NCBI GenBank assembly: GCA_905233745.1
Contig: CAJODA010000042.1
Span: forward strand, 1-35,617
Source of the DNA: an uncultured Bacteroidales bacterium
GTDB lineage: Bacteria > Bacteroidota > Bacteroidia > Bacteroidales > WCHB1-69
DNA length: 35,617 bases
Direction: 5' to 3'
How positions within the stretch are numbered: position 1 is the stretch's first letter; the number at the start of each line of letters is the position of its first letter. Shown in pieces: positions 17,857 to 25,892 of the stretch. Below the pieces are notes generated by a model. It worked only from the letters and a program-made list of their open reading frames with translations. It was not told where the DNA came from and made no database searches. The position numbers were made by a program, and so were the translations under genes.

Positions 17857-17937
17857 TCAGTTATCGGAATCAGTAATCTTTTTTTTTGCGATTTCTGGAT
17901 GGCCATCTCGGTAGGTGAAGCCCCACTGCTGCTGCAA
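17857..17937 (-). pseudogene. Possible C-terminal remnant related to the secreted protein gene at 23285-23848
   Basis: A minus-strand frame closed by TGA at 17857-17859 contains QQWGFTYRDGHPEIAKK. The protein at 23285-23848 ends with LQWSFTYRDGHTDTWEF. The shared W-x-FTYRDGH and the near-identical DNA (CGGTAGGTGAA in both) suggest a leftover 3' end of a paralogue. An in-frame stop lies just upstream, so nothing more survives. The match is short and could be chance. Confidence 0.35.
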
Positions 17938-17977
17938 GAGTGTTCAGTGCAAGTTCCCTTCTTCCGCGTTCCTTCTG

Positions 17978-20137
17978 TTATAGTTTCCACTCCCCGGCTG
18001 TCAGTGTGCGCTCGCGGTCGGTGCCGGGAAAAACGGTGGCGGTAGTGCCCTCGGGGACTGTCAGTCGCAACTTCGTGCCGTTAAGTTCAATGCGGATAGT
18101 GCCGTAGCTTGTGGGCTTGGTGACGCGCACCCAATCCACGCCCTCGCAGGGCTGCGGGTCAACGAAGAAATGCTGGTAGCCTGGCCGGTCGGGGTTTGGG
18201 CGAAGGCCTGCCAGCGCCTGGTAGAACCAGATGCCGACACCGTTGTAGCAGTTGTGCACGCGGCTGCGTTTGCCGTCCCAAGACTCCCATGTGGTGGTGG
18301 CACCATTGTGGATCATGTGCAGGTAACCCGGATAGTCGGGTTGGCGCAGCAGCGTGGCCATCAGGTCGGTCTTTCGCTCGCGGATGCACCACTCGGTGAA
18401 GACGTGCACACCGACCAGCCCCACCGCAAAGTGTGCCTTGTACTTCCCGTAGCAGTCTTTCAGCAATTGCTCTTTGACTTGCTCGGCAATAGCGTTGTCG
18501 GGCGGGATGTTCATCAGCAGGGCATAGCTTTGGTCCAACGGGGTGCCATTGGCGTAAGTATGCGTTTCCGGGTGGTAGAAATGGCGGTGAATGGCGGCGT
18601 TGAGCCGGTCATGCCATTCGGAAAACTTCCGTGCATCATCATAGAGTCCCATCAACCGGGCCATTTGCACCATGTTGCCGAGGCATTCGCTGAGGAAGCA
18701 ACTGGTGACATGCAGCACGGACTCGCCTTGCATGTCCACGCCTTTTGGGGCTAGCCAGTCGCCAAGGAACCAAGTGTGCCGCTCATTGTCGGGCCAAGGT
18801 TGCAGAATCTCGTCCTCGCAATGCTGTTCGATGAATTGCAGCCACTGTTTCATTTGGTGATAATGCAGGGCAATCATCGAGAAATCCCCATAGTTAAGGT
18901 ATGTGCGCCAGGGGGCTTTGATGATAAAGCCGCTCCAGTAGGGACCGCCGCCGGTGCGGAATGCGGGTGCCACGTATGGCAGTTCGCCGTCGGGCTCCAT
19001 CGCGTCGCCCCAGGCCATGAGCCAGTTGTGGTAAGTGTCGCGCACATCGTACATCGTCTGCAGCGTCATCGTGGAGGAGTTGCCGTCGCCTCCGTATCCC
19101 ATGCGTTCAAGGTGCGGACAGTCCACCATGTAGCCGCTGAAAGTCAAGCACTGCAAGGTGTGTTGGATGAGGTCATGGATGTCGTTGAGCCTTGGATCGG
19201 AGCACTTGAAGGTGGCCGCCTCATCGGGCCTTAGCGCGCTGATGGGCAACGCCCGTGCCGCTTGGATGTCCGCACCTGTGATGCGCACATAGCGGAAGGC
19301 GTGATAGTGAAAGCGGTTGGTGAAATTCTCTCGGTCGCTGCCTCGTGCAATGTAGATGTCGCTTTCGGTGTGCGGCGGTACAGCCTGCAGGTGGTCGAGA
19401 TACTCCATCGTCACCTCGGTGCCTGCGGAAAGCGGCTGGAAATCGGCCTGGAACCACCCCGTCACCACGCGGCCGAAGTCGAGAAGCAGCAAGTGATCGT
19501 CCTGTCGTTCAATGGACACAGGCGAAAGTGTATCAAGGATACGGTTGCCCTCAAACTCCTGAATTGACACCCTAACATCCGTTGTCTTGAAGCGGGTGGC
19601 GGGTCGCCAGTCTGGTTTCTTGTTCGCATCAAAGCGCTCTCCGCCAAATTGCAGCGGCTGCCAGCTGCCCGTGTAGCGGTAGCCGCTCGGCGAGGCCTCC
19701 CATGTGGTGTCGGTTTCGGTGATCATCTCAAATCGGGCATTGTATTCATGAATTACTCTGGCAGATACAGCAGCTGGCGTGCCATAAATGCGACCCCAGC
19801 CTTGGCCCAGCCACAGCAACAGTTCGTTCTCACCTTCATGTAAATAGGGCAAAAGCTCGTATTTCACACTGAGCAAACGCTTGTTGAGCTGCGAGACTGC
19901 AGGTTGCAAAACCTTATCACCCACTTTCACGCCGTTTACATACACCTCGTGGTAGCCGAATGAGTGAATATCAATAGATATTCTTCCATTTGAAATATCG
20001 GATTCTGAAAGTGTTATCGTTTTTCGAAGCATCGGGGTTTCCGCCCACCCGTCATCCGTGCGGCAGCCGTAGAACTGCTGTGCATTGAGAGACATCAGAG
20101 CCAACAGCAACAGTGATAAAAGTGCGATACGTTTCAT
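17978..20137 (-). CDS. Alpha-L-rhamnosidase-like glycoside hydrolase (GH78 type)
   Basis: A 719-residue secreted enzyme. It has a signal peptide (residues 1-20, ending LNAQ), an N-terminal beta domain with the VNGVKVGD carbohydrate-binding-like turn and GQGWGR, a middle beta domain (LLLDFGRVVTGW), then an (alpha/alpha)6 barrel from about residue 310. In the barrel VDCPHLERMGYGGD corresponds to the GH78 acid region usually written DCPxRDERLGWxGD, and TTTWESWDG to the general-base region. Several positions of the first motif differ, so the substrate may not be rhamnose itself. It follows the CarboxypepD_reg-like gene by 5 bases, so both are in one operon. No SusC/SusD pair accompanies it. Confidence 0.8.
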   Translation of the reverse strand: MKRIALLSLLLLALMSLNAQQFYGCRTDDGWAETPMLRKTITLSESDISNGRISIDIHSFGYHEVYVNGVKVGDKVLQPAVSQLNKRLLSVKYELLPYLHEGENELLLWLGQGWGRIYGTPAAVSARVIHEYNARFEMITETDTTWEASPSGYRYTGSWQPLQFGGERFDANKKPDWRPATRFKTTDVRVSIQEFEGNRILDTLSPVSIERQDDHLLLLDFGRVVTGWFQADFQPLSAGTEVTMEYLDHLQAVPPHTESDIYIARGSDRENFTNRFHYHAFRYVRITGADIQAARALPISALRPDEAATFKCSDPRLNDIHDLIQHTLQCLTFSGYMVDCPHLERMGYGGDGNSSTMTLQTMYDVRDTYHNWLMAWGDAMEPDGELPYVAPAFRTGGGPYWSGFIIKAPWRTYLNYGDFSMIALHYHQMKQWLQFIEQHCEDEILQPWPDNERHTWFLGDWLAPKGVDMQGESVLHVTSCFLSECLGNMVQMARLMGLYDDARKFSEWHDRLNAAIHRHFYHPETHTYANGTPLDQSYALLMNIPPDNAIAEQVKEQLLKDCYGKYKAHFAVGLVGVHVFTEWCIRERKTDLMATLLRQPDYPGYLHMIHNGATTTWESWDGKRSRVHNCYNGVGIWFYQALAGLRPNPDRPGYQHFFVDPQPCEGVDWVRVTKPTSYGTIRIELNGTKLRLTVPEGTTATVFPGTDRERTLTAGEWKL

Positions 20138-20142
20138 CTATA

Positions 20143-20802
20143 TCAAATCATTGCCCGACGGGACTTCACCTTGTGAATATGAGGTTTTGTGACGTACATC
20201 TTTACCAGATGCCATAGGTTTTCGCCCAAATGCTCGTAAATCCGAACCCGCACCCGACCCGTACCGGCAGGGAAGTATTGCGTGACAACAGGGCAATCAT
20301 TGGTATAAAGAAAACTCTTTTCCCCGTTCGCAATAATCTCAAATTCAACCTTTGTCATCACTTTGGATTCAGGATGCTTTTCCAACTGCACTGTTATTTT
20401 GTGGGTGGTAAACCTTTTTTCATGAATGCATACATGAGGTGGATCAAACGCAGTACATCTTTGTTCCAATCTCACATCTAAAGACTTGTCACCATCTGCG
20501 ATTTTTACACCTATCATAGTGATTGTCATACAAGTGCTGTCGCCTTGGTTTTTGTTGAAACGCGCAGCATACGTGCCCGGGGCAATTCCCTCTATACGAT
20601 AATAACCCGTTTTATCTGTCAGTGTTTGTGCAACCAATGTGTCAATTTTGTCATCAAAACGGTCGCCACTATTGGTGAAGAGTTCCACAGAGACCTCGTG
20701 TTCAGCATTCCCATAAGGACTGATGACAATCCCGCTGAGGGTGCCTTGGGCGGCGAGTCGAACTGTCACCATCAACAGAACACAGAAACATATTTTTTTC
20801 AT
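20143..20802 (-). CDS. Secreted protein with carboxypeptidase-regulatory-like domain
   Basis: I take the start at 20802 because MKKICFCVLLMVTVRLAAQ is a clean signal peptide; an in-frame ATG at 20856 would add 18 residues in front of it. Residues 20-105 form a CarboxypepD_reg/transthyretin-like beta-sandwich (GTLSGIVISPYG, DKTGYYRIEGIAPGTYAARF). The second half is beta-rich (KITVQLEKHP, GRVRVRIYEH) without a recognised domain. Such domains often sit on cell-surface proteins of Bacteroidota and may mediate binding. It precedes the GH78-like gene by 5 bases, suggesting a shared surface function. A -7 box lies at 20895-20902. Confidence 0.65.
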   Translation of the reverse strand: MKKICFCVLLMVTVRLAAQGTLSGIVISPYGNAEHEVSVELFTNSGDRFDDKIDTLVAQTLTDKTGYYRIEGIAPGTYAARFNKNQGDSTCMTITMIGVKIADGDKSLDVRLEQRCTAFDPPHVCIHEKRFTTHKITVQLEKHPESKVMTKVEFEIIANGEKSFLYTNDCPVVTQYFPAGTGRVRVRIYEHLGENLWHLVKMYVTKPHIHKVKSRRAMI

Positions 20803-20894
20803 TCGAAAAGGATTGTGGTTCACCATTGTCAAAACAATAAAACTTCTTATTTTCAATATTTTACAAAGAAGTTAATATAGCTTTTCATATTGCA

Positions 20895-20902
20895 CAAAAG
20901 TA
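20895..20902 (-). promoter_or_regulatory. -7 box of the CarboxypepD_reg/GH78 operon
   Basis: The minus strand reads TACTTTTG, 92 bases before the preferred start at 20802 (38 before the alternative at 20856). Confidence 0.4.
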
Positions 20903-20975
20903 CAATAATTTTTCAGAAAAGCATTTTCCCCTTCTTTATTGTTTCAGAAGCAACTCCAAAATAAATGGAAAAAAA

Positions 20976-20983
20976 TATCTTTG
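20976..20983 (+). promoter_or_regulatory. -7 box of the M28 peptidase gene
   Basis: TATCTTTG matches TAnnTTTG, 25 bases before ATG 21009. No proper -33 TTTG is visible. Confidence 0.5.
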
Positions 20984-21008
20984 CAGCCCGTTTTTAAAAT
21001 TTTCTGCA

Positions 21009-22280
21009 ATGAAAAAACTGTTTTTAATAGCATTAGCTTTGGTAATAGCAGCGATGATTCCCGAAACGTCGCTGCACGCACAGGATCTGGCACACTACAA
21101 ACAGGTTGTCAAGGAACTGAGCTCCGCGAAATATCAGGGCCGCGGTTATGCCTACGGCGGTGCTAACAAGGCGGGAAAACACATACAAAAGGAATACAAA
21201 AAGGCGGGTGTCGATGAGGTTGTCTGTCAGCCGTTCACCATCGATATCAACACCTTCCCCGGCAAGATGGAAATGTCGGTGGATGGCCGCAAGCTGACCC
21301 CGGGCGTGGAGTTCTCCATGCGCGAGTACTCGCCCGGCGTGCACGGCACTTACAAGCTCTACTATGTGGACACGGCCAACTACAACGCCGAAAAGATGTT
21401 CGCAGATTTGGCCAAACCCGAATACAAAGACTGCTTTGTGGTCTGCGATTTCATGTTCTCCTACAAGCATTACAAAGATTTCCAGAAAATTTGGGGCAAG
21501 GAGGGATGCACCAACGCGGGAATGATCCAGACATGGGAACCGCTGCTGAAGTTCTACAAGGCATACGGAGAGAAAATCATGGGCAAACCTGTCATCTGGG
21601 CCACTTCCGACTTCCCGAAGGATGCCAAAAGTATCACCGTCAACATTGAGAACAAGTTCCTGAAGGATTACGAACTTTTCAACGTCATTGCCAAGGTAGA
21701 GGGCAAGCGGCACGACAGCTGCTATGTCTTCACGGCACATTACGACCATTTAGGCAACCTCGGCAAGAAGGTATTTTACGCCGGTGCCAACGACAACGCA
21801 TCGGGCACTGCCGCCATCGTGACATTAGCCAAGTATTACGCCCAGAACCGTCCTGAGTACGACATGTACTTTATCGCCTTCTCGGGCGAAGATGCCAACC
21901 TGCGCGGTTCGGAGTGGTATGTGCAACATCCCTTTGTGCCGCTTTCGCAAATCAAATATCTGTTCAACATTGACATGATTGGTGACAACAACCCCGTGCA
22001 ATATTGCGAGGTGAGCGATGAGGGTATGCGCGGCTATGCACTGCTTGAGAAAATCAACAATGAGAAGAGCTATTTCAAGGGGTTGAACCGTGGCGAGTTG
22101 GCCGGCAACAGCGACCATTATCCGTTTGCCTTGCAGCATGTGCCCACCATCTTGTTCGAGCAAGAAGATGGTGACGCCTTCAAGTACTACCACACCACGT
22201 TCGACGACTACCAACATTTCCTCGTCGACACCTACGAGCCGCTGTTCAAGTTGATTCGGGATTTTGTGGAAAGATATTAG
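21009..22280 (+). CDS. M28-family metallopeptidase, secreted
   Basis: A 423-residue zinc peptidase with a signal peptide (1-24). A short N-terminal region with GRGYAYGGANKAGKHI is followed by a PA-like insert, and the M28 catalytic core begins near residue 230. The metal ligands and catalytic residues are recognisable: AHYDHLG near 243, GANDNASGTA near 260 (bridging Asp), SGEDANLRGS near 294 (catalytic Glu), FNIDMIGDN near 321 and HTTFDD near the end (final His). The family comprises aminopeptidases and glutaminyl-cyclase relatives. It probably acts in the periplasm or outside the cell. Its stop lies only 2 bases from a decayed thioesterase copy on the other strand. Confidence 0.88.
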   Translation: MKKLFLIALALVIAAMIPETSLHAQDLAHYKQVVKELSSAKYQGRGYAYGGANKAGKHIQKEYKKAGVDEVVCQPFTIDINTFPGKMEMSVDGRKLTPGVEFSMREYSPGVHGTYKLYYVDTANYNAEKMFADLAKPEYKDCFVVCDFMFSYKHYKDFQKIWGKEGCTNAGMIQTWEPLLKFYKAYGEKIMGKPVIWATSDFPKDAKSITVNIENKFLKDYELFNVIAKVEGKRHDSCYVFTAHYDHLGNLGKKVFYAGANDNASGTAAIVTLAKYYAQNRPEYDMYFIAFSGEDANLRGSEWYVQHPFVPLSQIKYLFNIDMIGDNNPVQYCEVSDEGMRGYALLEKINNEKSYFKGLNRGELAGNSDHYPFALQHVPTILFEQEDGDAFKYYHTTFDDYQHFLVDTYEPLFKLIRDFVERY

Positions 22281-22282
22281 GA

Positions 22283-22461
22283 TTACAGCTTCGTCATAAA
22301 CTTCGCGCTCTCCACCACAAACCGCTCGTGGGTGCCTTCGCCGATGAGGGTTTCGCCCTCGAAACACTGTACCTTGAAGACTAATCGGCGGAGGTGTCTT
22401 TGTGTTCCACCACCAGATGCTCGCTGTGGCGGAGACCGGTAAGGTTGTTATAATCTGTCAT
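22283..22461 (-). pseudogene. Internally deleted copy of the FlK-like thioesterase gene
   Basis: The minus strand starts MTDYNNLTGLRHSEHLVVEH then KDT, matching the intact thioesterase at 23854-24237, and ends FEGETLIGEGTHERF then VVESAKFMTKL, matching its C-terminus. The middle 60% or so, including the catalytic Thr, Glu and His, is gone, and the two ends are in different frames. The junction falls at CCGCCG, present in the intact gene at both deletion borders, so a deletion between short direct repeats is likely. Confidence 0.85.
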
Positions 22462-22555
22462 AGCAGGATGTTTAGTATGTAAAAGTACACATTTTCTTAT
22501 CGGCGACCAAACTTGGAGATAGATGACAGTTATTTTGTGGCGAAGTTGAGTTTTT

Positions 22556-22587
22556 TTTGGTCATTTCAAATAATAGTTGTATTTTTG
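22556..22587 (+). promoter_or_regulatory. Promoter of the cytidylate-kinase-like gene
   Basis: TTTG (22556-22559), exactly 20 bases, then TATTTTTG (22580-22587): the best full match to the Bacteroidota promoter consensus in the window. It lies 47 bases before ATG 22635. Confidence 0.7.
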
Positions 22588-22634
22588 CTCACGATTTCAT
22601 CTCTAATTGAAGGAATAACTTGTAACGAAATACT

Positions 22635-23267
22635 ATGCCTAATACCATCATCACTATCAACCGCGAATTCGGTTCGGGCGGCGGAGAAATTGCCCGACTA
22701 ATAGGTGAAAAACTCGGCCTGAAAGTATATAATCGCTCGATGCTTGACTGCATTGCGGAACAATTTGACATGACCGTTGAGAACATAGAACGGGTGAAGG
22801 CACAAAAGACCAGCTGGTGGAACGACTTCTGCCGTTTCTACCAACAGTTCGGTGCGGCCAGTAATGTTTCTGACCGGCAAACTGAGGTTACACCGTTGAG
22901 TATTTTCTACGCTGAGGCCCGCGTGTTGCGCGAATTGGCTGAAAAGGAGGATTGCATCATCATCGGACGTGCTGGTTTCCACATTTTCCGAGACAATCCT
23001 AATGCTTTGCATTTGCTTATCATAGCCAATCGCGACGCCCGTATTGCCCGTATCGCTCAAAAACAGAACCTCACTCTTGATGAGGCTGCAAAATTGCTTG
23101 AGAAAGTGGATGAAGCACGTGACACGTTCGTGAAAAATGTTGCCAACACCTCTCGTTACGATGCCCGGAATTACAACTTCACCTTTAACGTCACAGGTGT
23201 GCAACCCGATGCGGTGGCTGCGTTTTTGGCCGAAAATATCCGTCGGAGAATGGAGATGAAGAAATAG
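22635..23267 (+). CDS. Cytidylate kinase-like family protein
   Basis: A 210-residue P-loop protein. ITINREFGSGGGEIARLIGE at residues 6-25 is the Walker A-type loop of the cytidylate-kinase-like family, a group separate from Cmk itself. DCIIIGRAGFHIF near 110 and the helical RIARIAQKQNLTLDEA region follow. True Cmk uses CMP/dCMP; the substrate of this family is not settled. It has its own strong promoter. It converges with the secreted-protein gene, 17 bases away. Confidence 0.85.
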   Translation: MPNTIITINREFGSGGGEIARLIGEKLGLKVYNRSMLDCIAEQFDMTVENIERVKAQKTSWWNDFCRFYQQFGAASNVSDRQTEVTPLSIFYAEARVLRELAEKEDCIIIGRAGFHIFRDNPNALHLLIIANRDARIARIAQKQNLTLDEAAKLLEKVDEARDTFVKNVANTSRYDARNYNFTFNVTGVQPDAVAAFLAENIRRRMEMKK

Positions 23268-23284
23268 CAGGATTATCGTGTCTC

Positions 23285-23848
23285 TTATTTCTGTTGCAAC
23301 ACCTCCCGATAGAACTCCCACGTGTCGGTGTGCCCGTCGCGGTAGGTGAAACTCCACTGCAGCTTCTGGTCCGTCAACGTGTCGAGGTGGAACTTGTACT
23401 CATAGTCGCAGCTGCCGCTTATGACCTTAATGATCTCTTGCGCCAGCTTTTCGGCGCGTATAGGGTCGCATTTTCCGGCATCCGTCTCCATCAGCTCCAT
23501 ACGGAAAGTCTCCTTGACCCCGGCAAAGTAGAAGTCCTCGCCCTCAAGTCTCCAGTGGCTGGGACTGACGTAGCTGAACACGAATGTCACTTCACAGCCA
23601 TCCTCCATCGTTGCCGTATAGACTTGCCTTGCGGAGTCAAGGGCGGTGCCGTCGGGGTAGAAGTTCATCGTGCCGGTCTCGTGCACATCGAGGTGGTTGC
23701 CATCCAAATCGTATTCAAAGGCGTGCTGGTAGGTGTAATGGCCGGGCACTTTGTCAGAGGTGTGCTGTGCCAGACAGCAAGAAGCCGCGACAATCAGATA
23801 CGCCGCAATTACAAAACTTACAGTAAACAAACGTCTTAGTTGATCCAT
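23285..23848 (-). CDS. Hypothetical secreted protein (lipocalin-like beta-rich)
   Basis: I do not recognise a named family in this 187-residue protein. It has a signal peptide (residues 1-27, ending CCLAQ). The mature part starts VPGHYTYQHAFEYDLDG and alternates strands and Gly/Asp turns (GTMNFYPDGTA, HWRLEGEDFYFAG, WSFTYRDGHTDTWEFYRE), as in small beta-barrel domains such as lipocalin-like DUFs. It starts 5 bases after the stop of the FlK-like thioesterase gene, so both share a transcript. A short stretch near 17.9 kb resembles its C-terminus. The overlapping plus-strand ORF of similar length is a shadow. Confidence 0.65.
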   Translation of the reverse strand: MDQLRRLFTVSFVIAAYLIVAASCCLAQHTSDKVPGHYTYQHAFEYDLDGNHLDVHETGTMNFYPDGTALDSARQVYTATMEDGCEVTFVFSYVSPSHWRLEGEDFYFAGVKETFRMELMETDAGKCDPIRAEKLAQEIIKVISGSCDYEYKFHLDTLTDQKLQWSFTYRDGHTDTWEFYREVLQQK

Positions 23849-23853
23849 GTTTG

Positions 23854-24237
23854 TCAGAATTTTGCCATAAACTTCGCGCTCTCCACCACAAAACGCTCGT
23901 GGATGCCTTCGCCGACGAGTGTCTCGCCTTCAAAGCATTTTACGGAAAAGACCAGACGGCGGAGATCGACTTCCACAAGCTCGGCCTCGCAGCGGATGGT
24001 CGCGCCCACGGGGCTGGCTTTCAAATGCTTGATGTTGACGGCAATGCCGACGGTGGTATTGCCGTCGCCGATTTTGTCGCACACGCCCATGAGGCAGGTT
24101 TTCTCCATCAGGGCAATCATCGCGGGGGTGGCAAACACCTCCAATGCGCCGGAGCCATACACGGCGGCGGTGTCTTTATGTTCCACCACAAGCTGCTCGT
24201 TGTGGCGGAGACCTTTGAGGTTATCGTAATCGTTCAT
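23854..24237 (-). CDS. Thioesterase, FlK-like hot-dog fold
   Basis: This 127-residue protein resembles FlK (fluoroacetyl-CoA thioesterase) and its broad family. Thr37, Glu45 and His71 have exactly the spacing (8 and 26) of the FlK catalytic Thr42-Glu50-His76, in ATPAMIALMEKT and VNIKHLKASPVG. There is no reason to expect fluoroacetate as substrate; close relatives probably hydrolyse short acyl-CoAs. A -7 box lies 32 bases upstream. The secreted-protein gene follows after 5 bases. A deleted second copy lies at 22283-22461. Confidence 0.82.
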   Translation of the reverse strand: MNDYDNLKGLRHNEQLVVEHKDTAAVYGSGALEVFATPAMIALMEKTCLMGVCDKIGDGNTTVGIAVNIKHLKASPVGATIRCEAELVEVDLRRLVFSVKCFEGETLVGEGIHERFVVESAKFMAKF

Positions 24238-24269
24238 ATTCAGAAGTTTCGGTTTTAAGATTCGAAAGG

Positions 24270-24277
24270 CAAAAGTA
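24270..24277 (-). promoter_or_regulatory. -7 box of the FlK-like thioesterase gene
   Basis: The minus strand reads TACTTTTG, 32 bases before ATG 24237. The deleted copy has TACTTTTA at the matching place. Confidence 0.5.
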
Positions 24278-24326
24278 CAACTTTTTGCTGGAAATATCTA
24301 AGAGGGTGAACACATTGGTTTTCCAC

Positions 24327-24370
24327 ATAGACAAGGTGTGACTTTCGCGGCGGGGAGACACCTCGTCTAT
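24327..24370. repeat. 13-bp inverted repeat with 18-base loop
   Basis: ATAGACAAGGTGT (24327-24339) and ACACCTCGTCTAT (24358-24370) are complementary except at one position, which becomes a G-U pair in a minus-strand transcript. It lies downstream of the CDP-alcohol phosphatidyltransferase remnant. It has no T-run, so a terminator role is uncertain. Confidence 0.55.
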
Positions 24371-24397
24371 CCTGACCATATCTATTGTCCGACCTTA

Positions 24398-24645
24398 TTA
24401 TGCGTCCATTGTCCTGATGAGATGCCCCTCCTGCACTGCGGCGAATGTCGCGACAATGGCGATGATGATCATCGGCACAATGGATTCCAAAAGCAGAGCT
24501 TTCTTGCCAAGAATCCGTCCGCCATATCGCTCAATCCACAGGCGAAACATATTACCCAGAACCCCACACCTCCAACATCGAAAATGAGGAGACCGATAGC
24601 GCCAAGGAACCGGAGAACTGTTAGGAGATTGGGGAGATGTTTCAT
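24398..24645 (-). pseudogene. CDP-alcohol phosphatidyltransferase remnant with internal deletion
   Basis: From ATG 24645 the frame reads MKHLPNLLTVLRFLGAIGLL and reaches GLSDMADGFLARK, the start of the CDP-alcohol phosphatidyltransferase motif (DG-x2-AR). It then breaks. The second half of the motif (G-x3-D-x3-D) and most helices are absent. In another frame ALLLESIVPMIIIAIVATF and AAVQEGHLIRT follow to a TAA at 24398, a typical C-terminal end. The protein should be about 180-200 residues, so roughly 350 bases are lost with a frameshift. It was presumably a phosphatidylglycerophosphate-synthase-like enzyme. Confidence 0.75.
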
Positions 24646-24688
24646 TTGATTATAAAATTCACGCCCGCAAGAATCAGATGATTTACCG

Positions 24689-25558
24689 CTATTGTGCTTT
24701 GCCATTGCTTTGGGACAATACCGCTTCTCCCACGTCTTCAGTTGGAGCTAGAACGTCAAATGCTTTAGATGGTGAGATTATGCTGTGACCAATCTCTTTC
24801 TCCAAATCCTGTCGTGCAGTCTTGGCTATTCTGCCACCTGCTTGAGCAGTGTTTTTACTTTCGTTGAATCCTTTCGGATTGCGCTGCCGCGAGATTTCAG
24901 CAGTAGCCACTTCTGCCAACGTATTCAATGCCAGTTCCACACTCGTCATATTGTCGCGCAAACTCTCTTTGGTGAGCCCTTTAAATTGCTTGTACTCACC
25001 GGTTGTCATATCACTCCATGCTTTTGTAAGAACATTGGTCAAAATGGCGAAATCCTTTTGTTCGTGAATTCCTGAACGTTCCCATTCATCCGTCAGTTCT
25101 TTCCGCATTCTGATGGATTTCATACGTTCGTTAATCCAACGGTCGCTGTATCCTTGTCTGCGGTAGTCCTCAACAGCCATTTGGAAAGTTTGTTCCGGAT
25201 CAATCATTTGATTGATTCTATTGCTGCCCACCTCGGCAAGCCAACGTTTCAAAGGTTCAGCTTTTGGAGAGGGTATAGACTGAATGATTCGGAAAGTCTC
25301 CTCCAAATCAGCAACATCGGTCAGATATTTTTTCCCGTCTTGTGATTGCAATTTCAGTTGTCCCAATTTTTGGGACAACTCATCACCCTCCGCTTTGAGT
25401 TTGGTTTTCAGAGCATTCCAATATTTCCTCGGTCGTGGACTTTCGGTCAGAACTTGCACGATATCTACTACAGAAAAAAAATACTTTTCCTTGTCCGTAT
25501 CCCATATGACACGAACTTGTTTGTTTTCAAATAATTGTATTGCAAAATTTTCTTCCAT
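24689..25558 (-). CDS. Bro-N domain phage antirepressor-like protein (DinD-like)
   Basis: A 289-residue protein. Residues 6-110 form a Bro-N domain (FENKQVRVIWDTDKEKYFFS, VVDIVQVLTES, YWNALKTKLKAEG, LEETFRIIQSIPSPKAEP). The second half (RWINERMKSIRMRKELTDEWE, AWSDMTTGEYKQFKGL, TAEISRQRNPKGF) matches the DinD/antirepressor-like proteins often annotated as BRO family or phage antirepressors. Roles include DNA binding and, for DinD of E. coli, a RecA-related function. No phage gene is nearby, so it is an orphan, probably acquired. A perfect -7 box sits 34 bases upstream. Its C-terminal codons run through the remnant's upstream region without overlapping it. Confidence 0.8.
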   Translation of the reverse strand: MEENFAIQLFENKQVRVIWDTDKEKYFFSVVDIVQVLTESPRPRKYWNALKTKLKAEGDELSQKLGQLKLQSQDGKKYLTDVADLEETFRIIQSIPSPKAEPLKRWLAEVGSNRINQMIDPEQTFQMAVEDYRRQGYSDRWINERMKSIRMRKELTDEWERSGIHEQKDFAILTNVLTKAWSDMTTGEYKQFKGLTKESLRDNMTSVELALNTLAEVATAEISRQRNPKGFNESKNTAQAGGRIAKTARQDLEKEIGHSIISPSKAFDVLAPTEDVGEAVLSQSNGKAQ

Positions 25559-25592
25559 GATAATTTGAATTTAATAAAAATGTTTTCAAATG

Positions 25593-25600
25593 CAAAGATA
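25593..25600 (-). promoter_or_regulatory. -7 box of the Bro-N gene
   Basis: The minus strand reads TATCTTTG, 34 bases before ATG 25558. Confidence 0.5.
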
Positions 25601-25674
25601 CACAATTTCTGATATTTTGTTGGTGGTCAAGAGCAAAAAAATCACAGATGTCTTTTGTTTGATGATGATTTGTT

Positions 25675-25890
25675 TTATAATGTTATAATGGTTTGTTGCA
25701 ACCGTTCCAGAAATCGTGCCGCGTCGCCGCCATCCATTTGCACATGGTGAAACTGGAACGAGACGGGCAGCGTGGTCTTGAGCCAGTGCTTGCGGTATTT
25801 GCCCCACATCACCATCGGCATCGGTGCGGTCATCCACATCTCAAAGGCATGCGCCCGTTTGGTCTTCTGGGGTTGTACTTCGGTTTTCAT
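25675..25890 (-). pseudogene. CAT-like acetyltransferase remnant, in-frame internal deletion
   Basis: The 71-residue open frame begins with RAHAFEMWMTAPMPMV, like the N-terminal region of chloramphenicol-acetyltransferase-type proteins, and ends with LPVSFQFHHVQMDGGDAARF then LERLQQ, the C-terminal active-site motif (HHxxxDG). Normal members have about 210 residues, so roughly 140 internal residues are missing although the frame stays open. The protein cannot form the usual trimer fold. It starts 2 bases after the stop of the alpha/beta hydrolase and would be translated from the same transcript. Confidence 0.75.
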
Positions 25891-25892
25891 AT

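Noticed and set aside
17796..17990. 64-codon minus-strand ORF
   Set aside because: No family features; the related remnant is in another frame of the same stretch.
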